Source: Flavobacterium gillisiae
GTDB lineage: Bacteria > Bacteroidota > Bacteroidia > Flavobacteriales > Flavobacteriaceae
Assembly: GCF_900107635.1 (NCBI RefSeq)
Contig: NZ_FNRD01000012.1
Span: 98,583-162,582 of the forward strand
Direction of reading: 5' to 3'
Length of the DNA: 64,000 bases
Both the position numbers and the translations under genes were made by a program. This document shows, in pieces, positions 47,563 through 56,612 of the stretch (its first letter is position 1; each line of letters begins with the position of its first letter). The notes below the pieces were generated by a model, which saw nothing but the letters and a program-made list of their open reading frames with translations, was not told where the DNA came from and searched no databases.

Positions 47563-50500
47563 ATGAAAAAACGAATTCTATTATTTAAGAGGATAAATTT
47601 CTTTCTCCTAATGATTTTTCTGTGCCAACCAAACTTTAGTTTTGCACAAGAGAATCAACAGCAAAAAACCATATCAGGAAAAATAACAGACGCTAATGGA
47701 AATACACTTCCTGGAGTAAATATTATATTAGCAACAACTAACATCAGTACAAATAGTGATGAAAATGGAAAATACACATTAAGAATCCCTGCTGATTTAA
47801 AAAATCCAAGCTTAACTTTTACTTATATCGGTTTTAACGAAGTAACCTTAAATGTAAACAACAATAAAGAGTTAAACGTTACACTTCAAGAAGAAAACAA
47901 TAAACTAGATGAAGTAGTTGTAATTGGGTACGGCTCCATTAAAAAAGGGAATGTTACTGGAGCAATTTCTTCGATAAAGAAAGAAAGTATTGAAACCAGA
48001 GCTACAAACAATGCTTCAGAAGCTATTCAAGGATTAGTAGCTGGTGTAAATGTTCAAAAAAGTGGTGGTGCTGCAGGTGCTGCAGTAAAAATAAAAATTA
48101 GAGGAATTAATACTTTTGGAAACACAGAACCTTTATGTATCATTGATGGATTTCAAGGATCTTTAAGTTCTGTAAACCCAACTAATATCGAGTCTATCGA
48201 AGTACTGAAAGATGGAGCTGCAGCAGCTATTTACGGATCTGTTGCCGCTAACGGAGTAATTATCGTTACCACTAAATCTGGACTTAAAGAAGGTATAAAA
48301 GTAGATTTTACTTCGTTTGTAAACAGCACATCATCATCAAATAGAATAGAATTATTAGATGCTGAGGGTTATAAAACAGTGCATAAGAGAATGTATGATG
48401 AATACAATAAATATGCTAATTCGCCTGTAACATTACCAGCATATATAAACTTACCAACTACAGCAAACACGAACTGGCAAGACCAAGTTTTTCGTTCTGG
48501 ATTAGCACAAAATTATGGTTTAGGTGTTCAAGGTAGAGAAGGTGTTATCAAATTTGCATTATACGGTAACTATGCTAAAGAAAAAGGAATTATCATCGAT
48601 AATAACTTTGGACAAAAAAATGCAAGTGCAAGAGTAAGTTTTAAGAAATCTATATTTGATGTAGATACTAAACTATCGTACCTATCGACTAAAAGTGAGC
48701 AACCTAACTTTCAATTGAAAGAAGTTTATGCAATAGCTCCATTAGTTCCTGTATTGGATTCAAATGAAACTTACGGATATGGATTAACAAACAAAGATGG
48801 ATTACCATTTAACACAAACCCAGTAGCCGACGAGCGCTTTAGAAGTGGAGAACTAAGAGGACAAGATTTAACAGCTAATATTTCGATCACTGCCAATATC
48901 GCATCTTGGTTGAAATTTAAAACTGCCTACTCTCACCACGAGTTAAACTCGCAACGAACTGCTCATAACGCACCTTTTATCGCAAACATACAAGCACCAG
49001 AAAAATATACGGTACATAGAGAAGTTAGAACTTTCTGGAGTGAGCAAATTTTCGAAAATACTATAATGATGGATAAAAGACTTGGCGAACATTCTTTTGA
49101 CTTTTTATTAGGTAGCACCATCAATCCATCATCTTCTAACTGGAATGACATTACTGTTGAAGGTAAAACGACTGATCAATCTGTGGTAAACGGACAGCTT
49201 GTTTCGTCTGAACGTGCTGCAGGATTTTTAGACCCAGGTTTTGAAACAATAGGAGCAGGAAAAGGAGGAACTTATTCAGCTGACGGTTCGAAATATCAAT
49301 ACAATAGACTTTCATACTTTAGTCGTATCAACTACTCTTACAAAGATCGTTACTTAGCACAAGCAACTATACGTTACGATGGCTCATCAAAATTTGGTAA
49401 AGACAGTCGTTGGGGAGCATTCCCATCTGTGGCTTTAGGTTGGAAAATTGATAAAGAAGATTTTTATCCAGAAGATTTCATTGTCTCTACTGCTAAGCTA
49501 CGTGCTAGTTGGGGACGTTTAGGAAACGAAGCGGCATTAGGATATTACACTTCTAGCTCTTTAATTTACTCAGGTAATTACTTGAATTCTGGTTACGTAC
49601 AAGGAACAGGTAGTAATCCATGGCCAGGAAGTATTGCAACTGCATTAGAAAACCGTAACCTAAAATGGGAAACTACTGATTCTAAAAACATAGGTCTTGA
49701 TTATACTCTTCGAAATGGGAAAGTTAGCGGTTCGATAAACTACTATCGCAATGTTACAGCTGATTTGCTTATTACAAAGAAACTAGCACCTTCAGCGGGA
49801 ATAGACAACCCAATTCTTAATGTTGGAAAAGTAAGTAATAGCGGACTTGAATTTGAAGTTAATTATAGCGAACAAAGCAATGATTTTAAATACAATGTTG
49901 GATTTAATATTAGTTCACTAAAAAACAAGGTAGAGAGTCTTGCTAATGCAGACCAAGCTATTAATGGACAAGGGTTAAAATTTGACACAGAACATTTCCC
50001 AACTCAAGCAAGAGTAGGAACGCCAATAAGTTCTTTCTATCTATACCGTACCAATGGTATATTTCAAACTGCAGCGGAAGTGAACAGCCATGCTACAAAC
50101 GGAAATTTATTACAACCAAATGCTAAACCTGGTGACATTAGATTCAAAGATTTAAATAACGATGGACTAATTGATGAGAATGACAAAGAATATGCAGGTA
50201 CAGGTTTACCAAAGGTAGAAGCTAATATAACTTTAGGAGCTAGTTACAAAGGATTTGACTTTAGTACATTGATTGGAAGTGGTTTTGGAAATAAACTATA
50301 CAACGGTAACCGTTACTTCTATGAGTCTATGAGCTCAGGAACAAATATGCTGGCTTCAACTCTTAATTCTTGGACTCCAGATAATAACAGCAACATTCCA
50401 CGTGCAGTACTTGGTGACCCGAACGGAAATAGTAGAGAGTCAGATCGTTTCCTTGAAAACGGAAATTTTGTAAGAATGAGACAGTTACAAATAGGATATT

Positions 50501-50700
50501 CATTACCTGCCTCATTATTAGAATCAGCAAAAATAGACAAACTTAGATTTTATGTAAGTGCCGAAAATGTATTCACCATTACTAAATACTCAGGAACAGA
50601 TCCAGAGTTCTCTAGAAACAACTTACTAGATACAGGTGTTGACCGTTTTGTATATCCATTTACAAGATCATTTATTGTAGGTGCACAATACGTATTTTAA
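47563..50700 (+). CDS. SusC/RagA-type TonB-dependent transporter (second locus)
   Basis: This 1045-residue protein has a signal peptide ending NFSFAQ (29). A carboxypeptidase-like domain (about 35-115, TISGKITDANGNTLPGVNII), TonB box-like LDEVVVIGYGSI, a plug with AAIYGSVAANGVIIVTTKSG, and a beta-barrel ending IVGAQYVF follow. It starts 57 bp after the aldehyde dehydrogenase and 21 bp before susD. Its place among hydroxylysine and galactose genes suggests a glycosylated amino acid or short glycopeptide as cargo rather than a long polysaccharide. The cargo is inferred. Confidence 0.95.
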   Translation: MKKRILLFKRINFFLLMIFLCQPNFSFAQENQQQKTISGKITDANGNTLPGVNIILATTNISTNSDENGKYTLRIPADLKNPSLTFTYIGFNEVTLNVNNNKELNVTLQEENNKLDEVVVIGYGSIKKGNVTGAISSIKKESIETRATNNASEAIQGLVAGVNVQKSGGAAGAAVKIKIRGINTFGNTEPLCIIDGFQGSLSSVNPTNIESIEVLKDGAAAAIYGSVAANGVIIVTTKSGLKEGIKVDFTSFVNSTSSSNRIELLDAEGYKTVHKRMYDEYNKYANSPVTLPAYINLPTTANTNWQDQVFRSGLAQNYGLGVQGREGVIKFALYGNYAKEKGIIIDNNFGQKNASARVSFKKSIFDVDTKLSYLSTKSEQPNFQLKEVYAIAPLVPVLDSNETYGYGLTNKDGLPFNTNPVADERFRSGELRGQDLTANISITANIASWLKFKTAYSHHELNSQRTAHNAPFIANIQAPEKYTVHREVRTFWSEQIFENTIMMDKRLGEHSFDFLLGSTINPSSSNWNDITVEGKTTDQSVVNGQLVSSERAAGFLDPGFETIGAGKGGTYSADGSKYQYNRLSYFSRINYSYKDRYLAQATIRYDGSSKFGKDSRWGAFPSVALGWKIDKEDFYPEDFIVSTAKLRASWGRLGNEAALGYYTSSSLIYSGNYLNSGYVQGTGSNPWPGSIATALENRNLKWETTDSKNIGLDYTLRNGKVSGSINYYRNVTADLLITKKLAPSAGIDNPILNVGKVSNSGLEFEVNYSEQSNDFKYNVGFNISSLKNKVESLANADQAINGQGLKFDTEHFPTQARVGTPISSFYLYRTNGIFQTAAEVNSHATNGNLLQPNAKPGDIRFKDLNNDGLIDENDKEYAGTGLPKVEANITLGASYKGFDFSTLIGSGFGNKLYNGNRYFYESMSSGTNMLASTLNSWTPDNNSNIPRAVLGDPNGNSRESDRFLENGNFVRMRQLQIGYSLPASLLESAKIDKLRFYVSAENVFTITKYSGTDPEFSRNNLLDTGVDRFVYPFTRSFIVGAQYVF

Positions 50701-50721
50701 GAAACTTATAAAGAAACAATC

Positions 50722-52224
50722 ATGAAAAACATATATAATTATATTACCGTATTATGCATCTTTACACTAGTAGGATGTAGTAATGATTTCCTTGAGCAGC
50801 AGTCTCCAGACCAACTTAACTCTTCCACATTCTGGCGAAATAAAGCCGATGCAGAAGCAGGTTTATCCTCAACTTATGCTTTCCTAGAAGGAGCAGTTGA
50901 AGAGTATGCCTTCCCCGAAGTTAAATGGCCCGTAGAAGCATATCGCGAAGACATTTGTAAGTTAGGTAGCGATGCCTTAAATTATCAAAACTGGGTTGAG
51001 CTTGCTGATTTTACTTATACAAATGGTAATAGCCAAATAACATCGTATTGGCAATTAAACTATCGTGGTATTAGCAATGCAAATCAAGTAATTACTAAGG
51101 TTGGAGAAATGCCTGCATCTGCTATTAGTGATGCTGACAAAAAACAAATTATTGCAGAAGCACGGTTTTTAAGAGCTTACTATCATATGAAATTAATTCT
51201 TAATTGGGAAAAAATAAAATTAAGAACTAAATACATTACTAATCAGAACGAAATAAGTCTTCCTCTTGCTGAACGTGCAGAAACTTGGAATTTTATTGTT
51301 AGCGAATTGAAAGCAGTTGCCGAAGTGCTTCCTGCAGCGCAACCTACTGACAAAGTGGGTCGTGCAACAAGCGGAGCTGCTAATAGTTACCTTGGTTTTG
51401 CTTATTTGACTAGAGCGTATGAAGAAACTGCTGAAAAACAAACTCATCTTACTGAATCAATTAAAGCTCTTGATAAAGTTCAAGGTTATTCACTTGTAAA
51501 GGACTATGTGAGTTTATTTAATGGTACTAACAAAAACTCAAAAGAAACTATTTTTGAACTTCAATTTAGTGCAAACACATCTAACGGTGCATTCTATCGT
51601 ACTGCTCTTCATTTCTGGATGGGCGCAAGTGAATTAGGTGGATGGGACGAAATTTTACCAACAGATATGTTGATGAATGAGTTCAAGAAAGAAGGAAAAA
51701 TAGCAACTACAGGAAATTATGACAGTCGTCTTTATAGCAACATTTTCTTTAAGGATCCTTATTTTAATGACGCTTCAAATCCTAGAATTTTTGGAGCGAC
51801 ATATAACGACAAATTTGGAACTAAGAACAAACCTGTCTTCCGTAAGTACTTACCTCCTACTCAAGATGAAATGGACACTGAGTTTTTAGGACTTAATGTT
51901 CCTTTAATGAGATATTCAAATGTTCTATTAATGAAGGCAGAAGCTTTAAACGAATTACAACGTTCAGTTGAAGCTATACCTCTAATCAATCTTGTAAGAG
52001 CACGTGCTGATATGCCAGTAATGATAGGTCTAACTTATAATGCTGTAAAAGCGCAAATTGAACATGAAAGAATTATTGAATTTCCTTTAGAGAACTTCCG
52101 TTTTTATGATTTACGTCGTTGGGGAAAAACTAAATCGGCTCTTGATGCAGTGGGACGTACTGGATTTGACGCTGCAAAAAACAATTTTTACCCGGTACCT
52201 TTAACTGAAATACAAAACAATTAA
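50722..52224 (+). CDS. SusD/RagB-type lipoprotein (second locus), slightly short C-terminus
   Basis: This 500-residue protein has a lipobox Cys at 19 (TLVGCS). The usual SusD blocks are present: FLEQQSPDQLNSSTFW, RAYYHMKLILNW, a helix bundle, and ENFRFYDLRRWGKTKSA near the end. The family usually finishes with a PxPxxEIxxNPxLxQNPGY-like tail. This one stops at FYPVPLTEIQNN, about ten residues early. It should still form the lid of the SusC encoded 21 bp upstream. A hairpin at 52253 may end transcription of this part. Confidence 0.93.
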   Translation: MKNIYNYITVLCIFTLVGCSNDFLEQQSPDQLNSSTFWRNKADAEAGLSSTYAFLEGAVEEYAFPEVKWPVEAYREDICKLGSDALNYQNWVELADFTYTNGNSQITSYWQLNYRGISNANQVITKVGEMPASAISDADKKQIIAEARFLRAYYHMKLILNWEKIKLRTKYITNQNEISLPLAERAETWNFIVSELKAVAEVLPAAQPTDKVGRATSGAANSYLGFAYLTRAYEETAEKQTHLTESIKALDKVQGYSLVKDYVSLFNGTNKNSKETIFELQFSANTSNGAFYRTALHFWMGASELGGWDEILPTDMLMNEFKKEGKIATTGNYDSRLYSNIFFKDPYFNDASNPRIFGATYNDKFGTKNKPVFRKYLPPTQDEMDTEFLGLNVPLMRYSNVLLMKAEALNELQRSVEAIPLINLVRARADMPVMIGLTYNAVKAQIEHERIIEFPLENFRFYDLRRWGKTKSALDAVGRTGFDAAKNNFYPVPLTEIQNN

Positions 52225-52252
52225 AAACCGATTAAATTGATTCAAATAAATA

Positions 52253-52286
52253 GAATAGTCCGAATAATACTTGGGCTATTCTTTTT
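52253..52286 (+). terminator. Hairpin terminator after susD
   Basis: GAATAGTCC pairs with GGGCTATTC (one G-T pair) around an 11-base loop and is followed by TTTTT. It lies 28 bp after the susD stop. It may cause partial termination before the glycosidase genes. Confidence 0.75.
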
Positions 52287-52428
52287 AATTTAAAAAAATA
52301 TTTATTCAATGTTACCAATAAAATTAGTGAGAGAGAATGTATATTAGCTCATATTGTGTGCTCGTGCCAATTTTCATCTTCTAATGAAAAGTGATCTTTA
52401 CTTTTCTATATTAACAAATTAAATAATC

Positions 52429-54432
52429 ATGTACAAAAAAGAAACCTGTTATATACTTCTCTTCTTTTTACTATTGCAATCTAGTTTTGCCCAAAGTAAA
52501 TTTAGTAACTTAGAATTAAGTAAAAACAACTTAAACTACAAAGGGAATCCTGAAAATGCTAAGGATAGAAAATCACTTGCCTTTTCTGACAAAGGTGCTT
52601 GGTTTGCCTTTGGATTGCTAGAGCCTTCAAGTATTCAAGCTGGGTTTTCAGGTCCATTTTTAATGACTGAGCAAAACGGAGTTTGGCTAAGCTCTTCCTT
52701 TCTTTCTATACATCTTATCGATGACAAGAAACAAGAAATAATCAATTGGAAAACCGCTTTAACTAGTCAAAATAGTTATAATAGCCATTTAGAACAGGAG
52801 TTTTCGAATCAAAAAGTAAGTATAAAACAAGAACTAGTTTTTTCATCTGGGCATACTGCAATTCAAAAAACTAGTATTACAAACACATCGTCAGAAAACA
52901 TAACGTTTACGCCTACTTTCAAATCAGATATTTATCTAAATAACTTGGAACTTTCGGTAGAAGAGAAAGCAGTGAAAATAGTTTCGTCAAAAAGTAACGC
53001 CATTGGTTATGTGCAATTTATTAATGAGGACAGCAAAATAGATGTTACAAAAAGCGGCTTTACTGCAAAGACGTCTCAGCTCGTTTTAAAACCAAATGAA
53101 ACTAAAGAAATAATAGTTTCCCAAACGTTTATTTTCCCGCAATACGACTGGAAAAAAGAAAAAGAAAGCATTTCAAAATTAAAATTTGATTCCGTTTTAG
53201 AAAATACTAAACAAGAAAAAGAAAATCAATTATCGCAATTAATTGCAAAAAAGAAACCGTCATACAAAGGTTCTGAATACTCTGTTTTCCTAGCGAAATT
53301 AGTACTCACTTTGCAAAACAATACTCGTATTGCAGCTGAAGGTTTAAAACATGCAGGCATATTCCCTAGCTATCATTACGAATGGTTTCATGGTTTCTGG
53401 GCTTGGGACAGCTGGAAACATGCTGCGGCAATAGCCCATGTAGATTCAAATCTAGCAGAAAACCAAGTACGAGCAATGTTCGACTTTCAAGAGCCTAATG
53501 GTTTTATCCCTGATTGTATTTATAGAGATACTTTAATTGAACCTAATAATTATCGAAATACCAAATCACCGTTGACTGCTTGGGCAGTTTGGGAAATTTA
53601 CAAACAAAATAAAAACGTAGATTTCGTTAAAGAAATGTATCCAAAATTAAAGAAATATCATGCTTGGTGGTATAAAGATCGTGATCACGATCAAGATGGA
53701 ATTTGCGAATTTGGATCTACAGATGGTACTTTAGTGGCTGGAAAATGGGAAAGCGGAATGGATAATGCGGTGCGATTTGACAACAGCAAAGTACTGAAAA
53801 ATTCAGAAAACGCTTATTCGCTGGACCAAGAAAGTGTGGATTTGAACTCTTTTCTATATGCTGAAAAAAACTATTTAGCTCAAATGGCTAAAGTTTTAAA
53901 GCTAGCTGACGAACAAAAAAAATGGAAACGAGAAAGCTATACCTTAAAAAAGCAAATTCAAACGCAGTTTTGGGACGCAAGTACAGGATGGTTTTATGAC
54001 ACTTCTTTGGATGGAAAAACATTCGTAAAAGAAATGGGCTGCGAAGGCTTCTTGCCGCTTTGGGCAGAAGTAGCATCTAGAAAACAAGCTAGGGCTATAA
54101 AAAATAATTTACTTAATCCAGATACCTTCAATACTTTTGTGCCTTTACCAACATTGGCTAAAAACAATCCGAAATTTAATCCAGCGAATGGCTATTGGAG
54201 AGGACCAATATGGTTAGATCAAGTTTACTTTGGAATCAATGGACTAGAAAAATACGGTTACAAAACAGAAGCCAATCTTCTAACCAAAAAACTGATTCAT
54301 AATACCGAAGGTGCTTTAGAAAAAGGAAAATCTATAAGAGAGAATTACCATCCTACAACTGGAAAAGGATTAGAATCCCAAAATTTTAGCTGGTCAGCCG
54401 CTCATTTTCTACTACTACTTTTAAACAACTAA
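52429..54432 (+). CDS. GH63-type alpha-glucosidase, periplasmic
   Basis: This 667-residue protein has a signal peptide ending SSFAQ (22). An N-terminal beta-sandwich (about 40-260) precedes an (alpha/alpha)6 barrel. Barrel motifs are YEWFHGFWAWDSWKHA (317-332), WESGMDNAVRFD with the likely general acid D445, GYWRGPIWLDQVYFGINGL (588-606) and IRENYHPTTG with the likely base E638. This is the GH63 pattern (processing alpha-glucosidase I, E. coli YgjK). GH63 enzymes cut alpha-1,2- and alpha-1,3-linked glucose; the collagen glycan carries Glc-alpha-1,2-Gal. It begins a four-gene run with GH42, the kinase-phospholyase fusion and the YdiJ-like gene. GH37 trehalase has a similar barrel, but the motifs fit GH63 better. 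Confidence 0.82.
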   Translation: MYKKETCYILLFFLLLQSSFAQSKFSNLELSKNNLNYKGNPENAKDRKSLAFSDKGAWFAFGLLEPSSIQAGFSGPFLMTEQNGVWLSSSFLSIHLIDDKKQEIINWKTALTSQNSYNSHLEQEFSNQKVSIKQELVFSSGHTAIQKTSITNTSSENITFTPTFKSDIYLNNLELSVEEKAVKIVSSKSNAIGYVQFINEDSKIDVTKSGFTAKTSQLVLKPNETKEIIVSQTFIFPQYDWKKEKESISKLKFDSVLENTKQEKENQLSQLIAKKKPSYKGSEYSVFLAKLVLTLQNNTRIAAEGLKHAGIFPSYHYEWFHGFWAWDSWKHAAAIAHVDSNLAENQVRAMFDFQEPNGFIPDCIYRDTLIEPNNYRNTKSPLTAWAVWEIYKQNKNVDFVKEMYPKLKKYHAWWYKDRDHDQDGICEFGSTDGTLVAGKWESGMDNAVRFDNSKVLKNSENAYSLDQESVDLNSFLYAEKNYLAQMAKVLKLADEQKKWKRESYTLKKQIQTQFWDASTGWFYDTSLDGKTFVKEMGCEGFLPLWAEVASRKQARAIKNNLLNPDTFNTFVPLPTLAKNNPKFNPANGYWRGPIWLDQVYFGINGLEKYGYKTEANLLTKKLIHNTEGALEKGKSIRENYHPTTGKGLESQNFSWSAAHFLLLLLNN

Positions 54433-54450
54433 GAAATAAACGATTAAGAA

Positions 54451-56586
54451 ATGATAAATTATAATTCCCTACTAACTAGACTTACATTTTTAACTTTATT
54501 AGTGTTTAGTTGCCATTCGACTCAAGTAGTCGCACAAAGTAAAAAAGTTACGCAAACAGAAAAAAAAGACCCACAACGATTTTTCGATAAAGCTGATTTA
54601 ATGCAAATTGGTGTGTATTATTATCCTGAGCAATGGCCAAGAGAACAATGGGATCGTGACTTAAAAAACATAAAAAAGTTAGGTTTTGAATTCACACATT
54701 TCGCTGAATTTGCTTGGACATACATGGAGCCTAAAGAAGGTAAATATGATTTTAAATGGCTGGATGATGCCATGGCAATAGCCGAAAAAGAAGGTTTAAA
54801 AGTGATTCTTTGTACACCTACTCCTACTCCACCAGCTTGGATGGGTGATAAATATCCTGAAATATATCTAGTTGATTCTAAAGGCAACCGAAGACAACAC
54901 GGAAACAGAGCAAATATTTCAGTAACAAATGAAAAATACCGTGAATTCACAGCGAAAATAGTTGCTGAATTAGGGAAAAGATACGGTAATAATAAGAATG
55001 TTATAGGATGGCAAATTGACAACGAGCCCTTGTCTACAGAGGATTTTAGTCCTTCTGCTAGAATAGCATTTCAAACTTGGCTTAAAGCCAAATACGGAAC
55101 CATTGAAAAATTAAATACGGAATGGGTTGGAAGTTTCTGGAGTACACGTTATTCTAATTTTGAACAAATCATATTACCTAACACCGAAGTTTATTTTGAA
55201 GATAAGTTAAGTCCACATACGATTTTAGATTTCAAGCGATTCACCGCCGATGCTCAAGCTAGTTTCTTGAACGACCAAGCCGAAATATTGAGAAAATATA
55301 CGGATCCAAAACAGTGGATAACAACTAACTTCACTAATGTAACTTACGACTCAGACCCAAGAAGAGCTGATAAAATGGACTTCATTACCTATACAATGTA
55401 CCCAGTAAGTGGTCAAAATAATTTAGGCGGAGATAATTTTAGAATGGGGCATCCTAGTAAAATACATGAGGCAAACGATTATTACCGTTCAATCAGTGGA
55501 GTTACCGGAGTAATGGAATTACAACCAGGACAAGTAAACTGGGCAGGTATCAACCCTCAATTACAACCCGGCACTGTACATATGTGGCTTTCACAAGCTT
55601 TTGGAGGTGGTTGTGCTTTTACTTGTACTTACAGATACAGACACCCACTAGGAAGTAGCGAAATGTATCACGAAGGCATTGTGGGCAATGACGGAGTAAC
55701 CCTTTCTACCGGTGGAAAAGAATTTGTACAGTCCATCCAAGACATGAAACTATTGCGTAAAGAGTATAATCCTAAAGCAGTGCTTCCGCAGAAAATTGCT
55801 AATAGAAAAACAGGTTTTTTATGGAGTCACGAAAATCTTTGGGACTTAGAAAATCACAAGCAAACTAAACATTGGAGTACTTGGAAACATAGAAATACCT
55901 ATTCTTCAGCTATCAAATCTACTGGAGCGCCAGTCGATTTCCTTACAGAGGAAGATAATTTTGATGACTACCCATTTATTGTTGCATCAGCATATCAACT
56001 AATTGATCAAAAATTAGTGGACAAATGGACTAAGTATGTTGAAAAAGGAGGTAATTTGATTTTAAGTTGTAGAACTGGACAAAAAGACAAAAACGGACAT
56101 TTTTTTGAAGCCAACTGGAGTGCACCAATCGTGCCTTTAATTGGAGCTGATGTTGACTTTTTTGATGTTTTGGTTACAGATATGAAAGGAAATATAAAAG
56201 CAGCTAACAGTAACTTTCAATGGAATACTTGGGCCGATGTATTATCACCTAGAAAAGGAACCGAAGTTTTAGCCACTTATGAAGACCAATTTTATAAAGG
56301 TAAAGCTGCCGTAGTTATTAGAAAATTAGGTAAAGGAACAGTAACTTACATTGGGGTAGAAAGTACTGATGGGAGCTTAGAGAGACAAATTGTACGCAAC
56401 GTATATGAAAGAGCAAATGTGGCCATTGAGAATTTACCAAGCGGTGTTTTTGTCGAATGGAGAGACGGCTTCTATGTAGGAGTTAATTATTCAAACGATA
56501 CTGTCGAACTTGAAATACCAAAAGGAAGTAAAATATTGGTTGGACAAAATCCTTTGCAGCCTGCACAAGCTATAATTTGGAAATAA
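54451..56586 (+). CDS. GH42 beta-galactosidase, lipoprotein
   Basis: This 711-residue protein has a lipoprotein-type signal with a Cys at 21 (LVFSC). The GH42 TIM barrel starts QIGVYYYPEQWPREQW (52-67). Acid/base E192 lies in GWQIDNEPLS and nucleophile E356 in VMELQPGQVNWA, both conserved family motifs. A glutamine-amidotransferase-like trimerisation domain (about 450-620, ILSCRTGQKDKNGHF) and a small C-terminal beta domain follow. It releases beta-linked galactose. In this cluster the likely substrate is Gal-beta-hydroxylysine left after removal of glucose. It begins 18 bp after the GH63 gene; the fusion gene follows after 26 bp. Confidence 0.9.
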   Translation: MINYNSLLTRLTFLTLLVFSCHSTQVVAQSKKVTQTEKKDPQRFFDKADLMQIGVYYYPEQWPREQWDRDLKNIKKLGFEFTHFAEFAWTYMEPKEGKYDFKWLDDAMAIAEKEGLKVILCTPTPTPPAWMGDKYPEIYLVDSKGNRRQHGNRANISVTNEKYREFTAKIVAELGKRYGNNKNVIGWQIDNEPLSTEDFSPSARIAFQTWLKAKYGTIEKLNTEWVGSFWSTRYSNFEQIILPNTEVYFEDKLSPHTILDFKRFTADAQASFLNDQAEILRKYTDPKQWITTNFTNVTYDSDPRRADKMDFITYTMYPVSGQNNLGGDNFRMGHPSKIHEANDYYRSISGVTGVMELQPGQVNWAGINPQLQPGTVHMWLSQAFGGGCAFTCTYRYRHPLGSSEMYHEGIVGNDGVTLSTGGKEFVQSIQDMKLLRKEYNPKAVLPQKIANRKTGFLWSHENLWDLENHKQTKHWSTWKHRNTYSSAIKSTGAPVDFLTEEDNFDDYPFIVASAYQLIDQKLVDKWTKYVEKGGNLILSCRTGQKDKNGHFFEANWSAPIVPLIGADVDFFDVLVTDMKGNIKAANSNFQWNTWADVLSPRKGTEVLATYEDQFYKGKAAVVIRKLGKGTVTYIGVESTDGSLERQIVRNVYERANVAIENLPSGVFVEWRDGFYVGVNYSNDTVELEIPKGSKILVGQNPLQPAQAIIWK

Positions 56587-56612
56587 AATTAACGAATACT
56601 AAAAATTTACTG

